A DNA stretch of 34,578 nt. Source: JARKQH01 sp964631605. GTDB taxonomy: Bacteria; Verrucomicrobiota; Verrucomicrobiia; Limisphaerales; UBA8199. The notes under the pieces were generated by a model, which ran no database searches, had not been told where the DNA came from, and saw nothing but the letters and a program-made list of their open reading frames with translations. Both the position numbers and the translations under genes were made by a program. The DNA lies in NCBI GenBank assembly GCA_964631605.1, contig CAZVYG010000057.1, positions 1 through 34,578 on the forward strand, in the 5' to 3' direction. Below are positions 8,352 through 15,721 of this stretch, piece by piece. The number at the start of each line of letters is the position of its first letter. The first letter of the stretch is position 1.

Positions 8352-9368
8352 ATGAAAACGAGGAACGCTTCGGCTTGGTCCAGGGACGCCTGCCTGACGC
8401 TGCTGGTTGTGGCCGCGTGGGCGGCAACCGGTTGTTCGACCTCGCCCACTGCCGCGGGAGCGGCTGCTCCCGTTCCGGTGATTCTGGATACGGACATTGG
8501 GGATGACATTGACGACACGTGGGCGCTGGGCTTTCTGCTGCGTTGCCCGGAACTGGACCTGAAGCTTGCCGTGGGCGACAACGGGAAGCCCGAGTACCGC
8601 GCGAAGCTGCTGGCCAGGTTCCTCGAAGCCGCGGGGCGCGCCGATGTGCCGGTTGGAATCGGGCTGGATGTCAACCCCAAGAAGAGCGCCCGCCAGGCGG
8701 AATGGATCAAAGGCTACGATTTGAAAGCCTATCCCGGCAAGGTTCACAGCGACGGTGTGCAAGCCATGATAGACATCATTATGAAGTCCCCGCGGCCAGT
8801 GACGGTCATTGCCATCGGCCCGGTGCAAAACCTTGCCGAGGCACTGAAACGCGAGCCGAAAATCGCCTCCCGCGCGCGGTTTGTCGGGATGCACGGCAGC
8901 GTGCGGGTGGGCTACGGGGGCGCGGCCCAACCTGCCGCCGAGTACAATGTCCGGGTGGACGCCCGAGCGTGTCAGCAGGTGTTCGCAGCGCCTTGGGAAA
9001 AGATCATCACGCCTCTCGACACCTGCGACCAGGTGGCGTTGGCGGCGGACCAGTATCAGAAAGTATATTGTTCGCCGGATCCGATTGCTGCCGCCGTCAT
9101 CACGAATTATCGCCTGTGGGCCGCCGCCCGCGGCATGGGTTCGCCAGAGGCGGTCCCGACCCGCAGCACGACGCTGTTCGACACGGTCGCCGTTTACCTG
9201 GCATTCAGCCAAGCCTGGTGCCACATGGAGCAGCTTGGCTTGCGGATTACGGATGACGGTTTCACCGTCGAAGACCCCAAGGCAAGCCCGGTCAAGGTGG
9301 CGCTGGCCTGGAAGGACCGCAGCGCCTTTGAAGAGTTGCTTGTCCGCCGCCTGACCAGCGGACGTTGA
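8352..9368 (+). CDS. Nucleoside-hydrolase-fold lipoprotein
   Basis: 338 residues; the ATG at 8352 follows AGGAGG and AGGAG sequences, which fixes the start. The signal peptide ends in ATGC with the lipidated Cys at residue 28. The diagnostic calcium-binding motif DTDIGDDIDD of inosine-uridine nucleoside hydrolases is at 46-55, with further matches in HSDGVQAMIDII, VTVIAIGPVQNLAEAL and AEYNVRVDARACQQVF. The family cleaves N-glycosidic bonds of ribonucleosides. Exported, lipid-anchored versions near glycosidases are common in this phylum, and some act on other pentosides (inference). It probably forms a two-gene unit with the upstream GH140-like gene. Confidence 0.85.
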   Translation: MKTRNASAWSRDACLTLLVVAAWAATGCSTSPTAAGAAAPVPVILDTDIGDDIDDTWALGFLLRCPELDLKLAVGDNGKPEYRAKLLARFLEAAGRADVPVGIGLDVNPKKSARQAEWIKGYDLKAYPGKVHSDGVQAMIDIIMKSPRPVTVIAIGPVQNLAEALKREPKIASRARFVGMHGSVRVGYGGAAQPAAEYNVRVDARACQQVFAAPWEKIITPLDTCDQVALAADQYQKVYCSPDPIAAAVITNYRLWAAARGMGSPEAVPTRSTTLFDTVAVYLAFSQAWCHMEQLGLRITDDGFTVEDPKASPVKVALAWKDRSAFEELLVRRLTSGR

Positions 9369-9584
9369 GGTAGGCGCTGGCGGCCCGCGAACCTCGATTT
9401 CGACGCGTCGGCCAGGTTGACGAGCGTTGGCCGCCTCGAACCTGGAGGGTGCGTGGCCGACCGGTTTGCCGGTGCTATTCAGCGGTGAATCTGTCGCTCT
9501 GCTGGCGGTCGTGGAGTACCGGCCGAGTCCAGCCAACGCAGCACCGCTCGTTGGCAGGAGGAATCCTCTCCGGTTGGTTTCCAT
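9369..9584 (-). pseudogene. Orphan Tat signal peptide fragment
   Basis: On the minus strand an ATG at 9584, four bases after GAGAAG, starts METNRRGFLLPTSGAALAG, a typical twin-arginine signal peptide (NRRGFL, then a small-residue hydrophobic core and a possible cleavage after ASRA). Downstream the frame runs on but shows no known family and enters the antisense of the nucleoside-hydrolase gene. The simplest reading is the 5' end of a lost exported protein. It fills most of the otherwise empty gap between 9369 and 9660. Confidence 0.35.
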
Positions 9585-9660
9585 GATCTTCTCGTTCAGG
9601 CACAGCTTCACACCGATGGGCACCCCGCAATGCCAGCGGTTCGCGAACGCAGGGCAGGGT

Positions 9661-10812
9661 TTAATTGATTGCCTCCCCGATCTTCGCAAGGAAATCGCTC
9701 CAGACACGGTCTCCGGCGGAACCATCAAGCCCCAGGCGGACGATCACCATGTTCCACTCCGGTATGACGAAGCAGTAGTTGTTGTTGTGCCCCGCGCCGC
9801 AGAAGGTGCCCGGCGGGGCGCCGGGGAACTTGCGCCGCCCATCCGGCTTGAGGCCGTTCACCCACCAGTTGAAACCGTACTCGCCCGGTCCGCTCTCCGC
9901 CCGTTCGGCAAAGCCATGAGGCACGGTCGCCGGGACCTGCACCCGGGTGGCCTCCTCAACCCAACGAGCGCTGAGAAGCTGCCGGCCATTCCAATTTCCA
10001 CGGTTAAGAAACAGCAGCCCGAACCGCGCCGCCTCGCGAGCGGAGATCTTCATCGCCCCGCTCTTGTTTCCAGCACCCCCGTTCACCACAATCCCATCCA
10101 CTTTACCCCAGTCGCCCCAGTCCCATTTCTCACGATTCATGCCAATCGGGTCGGCGATGCGCCGCCGTAAGAGATCCTCCAGCGGTTCGGCGGCAATGCG
10201 TGTCAGCACGTTGGCAAACTGGTTCATGGCCGAGTCCCAGTAAGCGAACTTCGATCCAGGCGGCAGGAAGAGAGGATCGGGGTTGGGGACGAACGGAGTC
10301 GCGCTGGGCCCGTGCTTGTAGCTGCCCTGCGGCTCGTCGCCAACCGCGCGGTAGCCGGAGGTCATCGTCGTGAAATGTCGCAGGGTGACTTCCGGATACG
10401 CCGAGGCCATCGCGGGCAGAAAATCCCGGGCCCGGCTATCCAGCGTGCACTTCCCGTCGTCTATCAGCAGGCCCAGCGCCGTGCTCGTGAAGACCTTGGT
10501 GAATGACCATACGCCATGCATCTTGTCAATATCGTCCCCGTGCCAGATCACCCGCCCATTCCGGACGATCACAAGTTCACGGGTGCCGTCAGCCCCCACG
10601 GTCCGTCCGAGCAACGACACGGCCTCCTGCAATTTCGCCGGGTCCACGCCTTGCGACTCGGGCGAGGCCATCTCCCACTCCTTGCCGGGGAAGACAATGT
10701 CATTCTCCCCCGCCGCCTGCCGAGTCAGAAGGAGCAGAGTCAGCAATACCAGCACGGCGCCTTGGGCTCGGCCCCCTGGTTGGAAACCGCGTTGTTTGAG
10801 CTTCTTGCTCAT
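9661..10812 (-). CDS. Secreted serine hydrolase (beta-lactamase/class C fold)
   Basis: 383 residues from the ATG at 10812, preceded by AGGGA. The N-terminal hydrophobic stretch (GAVLVLLTLLLLT) is a signal peptide. Active-site signatures are SxxK at 103-106 (SFTK) in a GVWSFTKVFTSTALGLLI context, a Tyr motif YWD at 191-193 in place of YxN, and GAGHNNN at 339-345 near the C-terminus where class C enzymes have a KTG-like strand. MTSGY and RGNWNGRQLL are also typical. Enzymes of this group are esterases or peptidases more often than true beta-lactamases. Last gene of the minus-strand trio. It shares several motifs with the N-terminal domain of the fusion protein at 12835-15687 (FPG-W, MTSGY, YGFNWW, GxGxNN). 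Confidence 0.82.
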   Translation of the reverse strand: MSKKLKQRGFQPGGRAQGAVLVLLTLLLLTRQAAGENDIVFPGKEWEMASPESQGVDPAKLQEAVSLLGRTVGADGTRELVIVRNGRVIWHGDDIDKMHGVWSFTKVFTSTALGLLIDDGKCTLDSRARDFLPAMASAYPEVTLRHFTTMTSGYRAVGDEPQGSYKHGPSATPFVPNPDPLFLPPGSKFAYWDSAMNQFANVLTRIAAEPLEDLLRRRIADPIGMNREKWDWGDWGKVDGIVVNGGAGNKSGAMKISAREAARFGLLFLNRGNWNGRQLLSARWVEEATRVQVPATVPHGFAERAESGPGEYGFNWWVNGLKPDGRRKFPGAPPGTFCGAGHNNNYCFVIPEWNMVIVRLGLDGSAGDRVWSDFLAKIGEAIN

Positions 10813-10873
10813 AAATAAATCCCTGCAGCACTCAATCATAGGATGATTCTATCGGAGATTGGGACGTTTTTCA

Positions 10874-11125
10874 TCAGCGTGATCCATTAACCTGGCCGGT
10901 TTCTGTCCGCAGGCTCGGTGGCGGAAATTGGACAAGCAGTATCCAGCCAGCAAGAGCCACGGGAAAGCCGAGCAGGACCAGGGCATACATGGTGGTGGCA
11001 AAGTAGGCCATCCAGGACTTGTGCCCGTTCGATTTTCGAACCCAAACGAACACGCAGCAGGCCGCGACGAGCAGGCTGCCAGCAAGGCCAGAACTATCCC
11101 CGTCCACCGTGGGACTGTGGCCCAT
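10874..11125 (-). CDS. Small two-helix membrane protein
   Basis: 83 residues from the ATG at 11125. Two hydrophobic segments are visible: LAGSLLVAACCVFVWV and FATTMYALVLLGFPVALAGWILLV, separated by a short basic loop (RKSNGHKSW). No family is recognised. An overlapping frame from 11142 also begins with a signal-like stretch, but it becomes proline- and cysteine-rich and loses the second helix, so I prefer this frame. It lies 20 bases after the DUF4832 gene and 61 bases before the serine hydrolase, so it is probably cotranscribed. Confidence 0.45.
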   Translation of the reverse strand: MGHSPTVDGDSSGLAGSLLVAACCVFVWVRKSNGHKSWMAYFATTMYALVLLGFPVALAGWILLVQFPPPSLRTETGQVNGSR

Positions 11126-11145
11126 GAATTCCTGGTCTTCATGCC

Positions 11146-12648
11146 TCAGGCCAACCGGTATCCAATCGAAGTGTCCCAGGCCAGGTCTTGAAATAAATGA
11201 GCGTCCAGTTCGACGGTGCCCGGATCGCGCCCTATTCCGATCCGTCCGAGGGGATGGCGTCCGCCGTCGAAATAATTCTCGATGGCGAACCGGCAGGCGG
11301 GTGTCATCCCCGCCGGATCGAGGATTGCCAACGCGAGAATGTACCGCCCACGCCGCAACGCACGCGGCAGAGAGAAGCGACCCCAAACGGGGTATGAGGC
11401 GGCGGGGACCTGGTATCGCGCCGGCCGATCATCAAGAGTGTAGCGTCCGAGCGCCGTGTTCCAGTCGGCGAATTGGCTCCACCGGTCGCCGGGCAACCAT
11501 TGGCGAACATCCACACTGGCGAAGGTCTCCCGCCAGACGGGCTGGCGAGTGCTTTCGTCCAGCAAGCTCAGCTCCACCGGCCAGTCGTAATAGAACGGCG
11601 ATGAGCCGGTGTTGCGCACGGTGAAGCTGATTTCCACGGCAGCACCCGGCTCGACCCTGGCTGGATAGCTCACCGCTTCGATCACGAAGCGATGGCCGAA
11701 CGCCTTTTGGAGTCGCTGGCCGTGGGCAACCGCAACGGGCCTCCTCCAATCGTAATCGGAAACCCAGCCAAGATGATTCCAGTGGCCGCGCCGGATCAGG
11801 CACTCGATCCAGTCAACGTGATGCGACTTTGCCATCGTGTCGTTCGGATTGTCGCCCGGCGGTTCGCCGAAGCCGTAGGCAATCTCGCCGCCGCGCACGC
11901 GTGTTTTCCAGGAGTCAGCCAGCGCCGGGGACTCCAGAACTTCGAGCATCCGCGAGGTGTCCTTGTGCGTGCCCCAGGAATCCCAGTACACGCCGAACGG
12001 GTAGTCCAGCCATTGCCACGGATACCGGACCAGGCAGAGCTTGTCGGGAAACGAGGCGCGGTAGGCATCGCCCAGAACCCTTCGGAGTTCGAAGTGCGGT
12101 GTCGGCCCCCATTGTTCGCCGCACGGCCCGACAATACCGGTTTCCACATAGGCGACCCGTGGATCGCCATTCCACGCCTGTCCCAGTTTGGCGATGAACC
12201 TGTCGAGCCGATGAAGAAACTTTCGGCTGCCGTATTCGCCCGGATTCATGTCCGCCGGCCAATACATCTTCTCCGGCCAGTAAAGGTAAACGCGCGGGAT
12301 GATCTTCCGGTTTTGCCGCTCGGCACCGGCCCACTTCGCGTTGCAGAACTCCCGTATCTTCTCCACGCCATCGGCAGCCGAATTCTCGATCTGGTTCCAA
12401 CGAATGTAATGCCGCACCAACGTGACGAGCGGATTGTCGAGGCCCTCGCCCGAGCCGCCGTCGCTCGGCAGGTCGGGGCGAAATCCCTTGAGCGGGTTGG
12501 CAAAAGCGCCGGTGTACTCGCGCGGGCGAATGTGGACCAGACCATTCCCGTTGCCGGCCGCCGGCACGATGCTGGCCGGCACGCCGGCGAGGGTGAAGGC
12601 GCTTGCCGCGCCGACGCGCTGGAAGAACTTGCGGCGGGAGAGTTTCAT
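11146..12648 (-). CDS. Tat-exported DUF4832-type barrel protein
   Basis: 500 residues. The N-terminus SRRKFFQRVGAASAF is a twin-arginine signal. The body starts with NPLKGFRPDLP, and the barrel-like region includes VRHYIRWNQIE, KIIPRVYLYWP, and VAYVETGIVGPCGEQWG at about 170-190. A domain ending in an ENYFDGG-like segment matches the DUF4832 pattern (SYPARVEPGAAVEISFTVRNTG, then YPVWGRFSLP). These proteins resemble glycosidase barrels, but the activity is unknown. It is the first gene of a minus-strand trio and is divergent from the fusion gene at 12835. The start ATG overlaps a three-codon ORF (see 12645-12653). Confidence 0.7.
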   Translation of the reverse strand: MKLSRRKFFQRVGAASAFTLAGVPASIVPAAGNGNGLVHIRPREYTGAFANPLKGFRPDLPSDGGSGEGLDNPLVTLVRHYIRWNQIENSAADGVEKIREFCNAKWAGAERQNRKIIPRVYLYWPEKMYWPADMNPGEYGSRKFLHRLDRFIAKLGQAWNGDPRVAYVETGIVGPCGEQWGPTPHFELRRVLGDAYRASFPDKLCLVRYPWQWLDYPFGVYWDSWGTHKDTSRMLEVLESPALADSWKTRVRGGEIAYGFGEPPGDNPNDTMAKSHHVDWIECLIRRGHWNHLGWVSDYDWRRPVAVAHGQRLQKAFGHRFVIEAVSYPARVEPGAAVEISFTVRNTGSSPFYYDWPVELSLLDESTRQPVWRETFASVDVRQWLPGDRWSQFADWNTALGRYTLDDRPARYQVPAASYPVWGRFSLPRALRRGRYILALAILDPAGMTPACRFAIENYFDGGRHPLGRIGIGRDPGTVELDAHLFQDLAWDTSIGYRLA

Positions 12649-12653
12649 TTCAT
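12645..12653 (-). promoter_or_regulatory. Minimal ORF (start-Lys-stop) overlapping a gene start
   Basis: On the minus strand ATG AAA TGA at 12653-12645 has its stop overlapping the ATG (12648) of the DUF4832 gene. Start-stop mini-ORFs can recruit or stall ribosomes at the true start. No strong ribosome-binding site is visible for either start, so this may be chance. Confidence 0.25.
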
Positions 12654-12834
12654 GACGGCGGTTTCAGGGGTACAGTTCATGAACAGGAGTAAATGGGCAA
12701 AGGCGGCTCGCCTTCAACACCATTCATCGGAATCGCAGGCAGAAAAGCTGAAATTAACCGTTTCGTCCAAATCCTGAATACTATTGTCCTAGTCTGAGCG
12801 GCTTGAATCGAGCAATCTTCTGCACACTCTTGTT
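12649..12834 (+). promoter_or_regulatory. Divergent promoter region
   Basis: This 186-base gap separates the divergent DUF4832 gene and the fusion gene, so promoters for both must lie here or nearby. The stretch around 12750-12800 is A/T-richer than its surroundings. No clear -35/-10 pair or operator could be singled out. Confidence 0.4.
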
Positions 12835-15687
12835 ATGTTGAAACGCCGCGCCGCTCAAAGCTTCCGGGCAGTCTCTGTGCTCAGGCCAGCCGGACTCACC
12901 CTGGGCTGTTGGTTGATGGCCGAAGCTTCCATGTTAGCGACTGCCGCGGAGGGAAAGCCTGTCTTTCCCGGTGCTTCCTGGGAACACCGCGAACCCGCCG
13001 CGGCAGGCCTGAATGCAGCGCTTCTGGACGACCTGGCCAGCCGACTGGGCGGGCGCGGGTGCGTGATCAAGGACGGCTACGTGGTCAAGTCCTGGGGTGA
13101 CCAGGCACAGGTGGCGGATGTGCTGTCAGCCGCCAAGCCGGTTTTAAGCACCTTGCTGTTCTTTGCGATTGAGGAAGGTTTGGTGAAAGGCGTGGATCAG
13201 CCGATCGTGGATTTCGGCTGGGAATTGAAGGAGAAAGACCGCGGCATAACCTTCCGCCACCTGGGGGCGATGACCAGCGGTTACGCGCGCCCCGAGGCGC
13301 CAGGCGAAGCGTGGGCTTACAACGACTACGCCATCCAACTCTATCAGAGAACGCTTTTCGACAAGGTTTTCCAACAGGAGGCCAAGGCCGCCGCGGAGCA
13401 TCCGAGACGGCTCGGCGCGCTGCAGTTCGAAGACGGCCTCAGGTTCTCCGAGAGGCGGCGCATTTCGGCATCAGTCCGCGACTTCGCGCGGATCGCGTGG
13501 TTTTGGGCAAACGATGGCAATTGGGGCGGCCAGCAGGTGTTGCCGAGGCATTATTTTGAGGCATATCGCAAGCCGCAGGCGCCGCGAAATCTTCCGGTCA
13601 GTCGCGAGGCCAAGACCGATGATTACCTGAAGCTCAAGACCTACGGCGGCGGCTCGGAACACTTCACACGCTTTGGCCCGGGGATTTACGGTTTCAACTG
13701 GTGGTTGAACGGGACGGGGGACCGGCATCGTGAGAATCTGACCTGGCCCGATGCGCCGTTGGACACCTTCATGGCGATCGGCGCCGGCGGTAACAACGCC
13801 GCGGTGATTCCGAGTCTTGGGCTGGTTCTAGTGTGCGCCGGCGGTGATTGGGCCGACTTGCGCGCCGGCGATCCCGCCTCGAAGATCAACCAAGCCCTCA
13901 GACTGGCAGCAGCCGCAGCGGGCTACCAGCCGGAGGCACACGCGATGGTGACCGGCAGCATGAAAAAGTGGCAACCTGTTACCCTCTCGTTCCTGGGGCC
14001 GGAATTGTCGGAGACGGGAACGCCGAATCCATTCACCGATTTTCGGCTGGAGGTCACTTTTCAGCAGGGCGACCGGAAGTTCGTTGTGCCCGGCTTTTTC
14101 GCTGCGGATGGCAATGCCGCTGAGACGAGTGCCACCGCTGGCCGCTGCTGGCGGGCGCGCTTCATGCCCGACGAGGCGGGCCAATGGACTTTCCGCGCCC
14201 GCTTCCGTCAGGGCGAGGGCATCGCGGTTTCTCAGGATCCCACGGCGGGCGAGCCGGTGGCATTCGATGGGTTGAGTGGCTCATTCACCGTGGCGCCCGT
14301 CGAGAAAGCCGCTGCCGGGTTTTACGCGAAAGGCCAGCTTGAATACGTGGGCGACCGCTACCTGCGGTTCGCCGAGACGGGCGAGCCGTGGCTCAAGGGG
14401 GGCGCCGACAGCCCGGAGAATTTCCTGGCCTACGCCGACTTCGACGACACCACCCCCACCCATCAGTATGCGCCGCACGCCGCGGACTGGCATTTCGGCG
14501 ATCCGACCTGGAAGGATGGCCGGGGCAAGAACATCATCGGCGCGCTGAATTACCTCGCGTCCAAGAGAATGAACTCGGTCTATTTCCTGACGATGAATGT
14601 GAAGGGCGATGGCAAGGATGTCTGGCCTTGGATTTCGGAAACGAACACGACCCGGTTCGATGGCAGCAAGCTCGACCAGTGGAACCTGGTCTTCGATCAC
14701 ATGGACCGGCTGGGCTTGATGCTGCATGTGGTTCACCAGGAGCAGGAGAACGACCAGTTGCTCGACAAGGGCGAGCTGGGCCCCACCCGCAAGCTGTATT
14801 ATCGCGAACTCATCGCGCGCTTCGCGCATCATCCGGTGATTGTCTGGAATCTCGGCGAGGAGAACACCAACACGGACGAGCAACGCAAAGCGTTCGCGAA
14901 ATATGTCCGTGAAACGGACCCCTACGACCATCCAATCGTCATTCACACTTTTCCCAACCAGGTGGACCAGGTCTATACGAATCTGCTCGGCTACCCTTGC
15001 CTGGAAGGCCCGTCCTTCCAATTTGGCAATGCCTCGCGCACGCACAAGGAAACCGTGAAGTTCCTCCGGCTTGCCCGGCAGGCCGGTCGCCAGTGGTATG
15101 CCTGCCAGGATGAGATCGGCCCGGCCAGCGACTGTGTGCCGCCGGATGTCCAGGATCCGGAACGCACGGAAATCATCCGGCACGCCTTGTGGGGCAATCT
15201 GATGGCGGGCGGCTCGGGGGTGGAATGGATTTTTGCCTACGACACCTGGCCGCGCGTGCCGGGGAAACATCTCGACATCGCGTGCGAGAATTGGCGTCCG
15301 TGGGAGAAGCTCTGGGATCACACCGCCGTGGCGCTGGACTTTTTCCACCGTCACCTGCCCTTCACGCAGATGGATACGGCCGACAAACTCGTCAATACCA
15401 CCAATGCCTGGTGTTTTGCCAAACCGAACGAGGTCTATGCCGTCTATGTGTTTGGCGGCGCGGACGTGACGCTGCAGTTGCCCGCAGGCAAGTTCACACG
15501 AGACTGGTTTGACATTCGCACCGGAGGCGGGTTGATTCCGGCGGAACCGGTTTCCGGCCCGGGGGCAATCGCGCTGGGAAAACCACCGCGGGATGCCGGG
15601 AAGGATTGGGTCGTGCTCGTGCGACGGGAACGGGGAACTGGCCGCGAACCCAACGTTCCGGCGGCAGGCCAGCCGGGCGGGAATTAA
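12835..15687 (+). CDS. Fusion: serine hydrolase domain + DUF5060 + glycosidase-like barrel
   Basis: 950 residues in one unbroken frame. Signal-like N-terminus to about residue 38. Residues 42-360 are a beta-lactamase-fold serine hydrolase with SxxK at 98-101 (SAAK), YND at 162-164 in the YxN place, MTSGY, GNWGGQQVLP, YGFNWWLNG and GAGGNN at 317-321. Residues 370-490 match a DUF5060 beta-sandwich (SFLGPELSE, NPFTDFRLEVTF, DEAGQWTFRARF). From about 500 comes a TIM-barrel glycosidase-like domain with YLRFAETGEPWLKGGADSP, LNYLASKRMNSVYFLTMNVKGDG, NLGEEN (Glu675/Glu676) and CQDEIGP (Glu760) as a candidate acid/base and nucleophile pair, then a short sandwich ending in a putative collagen-binding-like domain. 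DUF5060-barrel proteins normally have no hydrolase head. Likely secreted; substrate unknown. Confidence 0.8.
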   Translation: MLKRRAAQSFRAVSVLRPAGLTLGCWLMAEASMLATAAEGKPVFPGASWEHREPAAAGLNAALLDDLASRLGGRGCVIKDGYVVKSWGDQAQVADVLSAAKPVLSTLLFFAIEEGLVKGVDQPIVDFGWELKEKDRGITFRHLGAMTSGYARPEAPGEAWAYNDYAIQLYQRTLFDKVFQQEAKAAAEHPRRLGALQFEDGLRFSERRRISASVRDFARIAWFWANDGNWGGQQVLPRHYFEAYRKPQAPRNLPVSREAKTDDYLKLKTYGGGSEHFTRFGPGIYGFNWWLNGTGDRHRENLTWPDAPLDTFMAIGAGGNNAAVIPSLGLVLVCAGGDWADLRAGDPASKINQALRLAAAAAGYQPEAHAMVTGSMKKWQPVTLSFLGPELSETGTPNPFTDFRLEVTFQQGDRKFVVPGFFAADGNAAETSATAGRCWRARFMPDEAGQWTFRARFRQGEGIAVSQDPTAGEPVAFDGLSGSFTVAPVEKAAAGFYAKGQLEYVGDRYLRFAETGEPWLKGGADSPENFLAYADFDDTTPTHQYAPHAADWHFGDPTWKDGRGKNIIGALNYLASKRMNSVYFLTMNVKGDGKDVWPWISETNTTRFDGSKLDQWNLVFDHMDRLGLMLHVVHQEQENDQLLDKGELGPTRKLYYRELIARFAHHPVIVWNLGEENTNTDEQRKAFAKYVRETDPYDHPIVIHTFPNQVDQVYTNLLGYPCLEGPSFQFGNASRTHKETVKFLRLARQAGRQWYACQDEIGPASDCVPPDVQDPERTEIIRHALWGNLMAGGSGVEWIFAYDTWPRVPGKHLDIACENWRPWEKLWDHTAVALDFFHRHLPFTQMDTADKLVNTTNAWCFAKPNEVYAVYVFGGADVTLQLPAGKFTRDWFDIRTGGGLIPAEPVSGPGAIALGKPPRDAGKDWVVLVRRERGTGREPNVPAAGQPGGN

Positions 15688-15721
15688 GATGCCGCCCGAG
15701 TCAAACTGAAGTTCAAGAACC

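Noticed and set aside
8190..9368. Long minus-strand open frame opposite the nucleoside hydrolase
   Set aside because: It is antisense to a clear gene and has no family pattern; only its first part (9584-9369) resembles a signal peptide.
10849..11142. Alternative 97-residue frame over the small membrane protein
   Set aside because: It begins like a signal peptide but then turns into Pro/Cys-rich sequence; the other frame keeps two helices.
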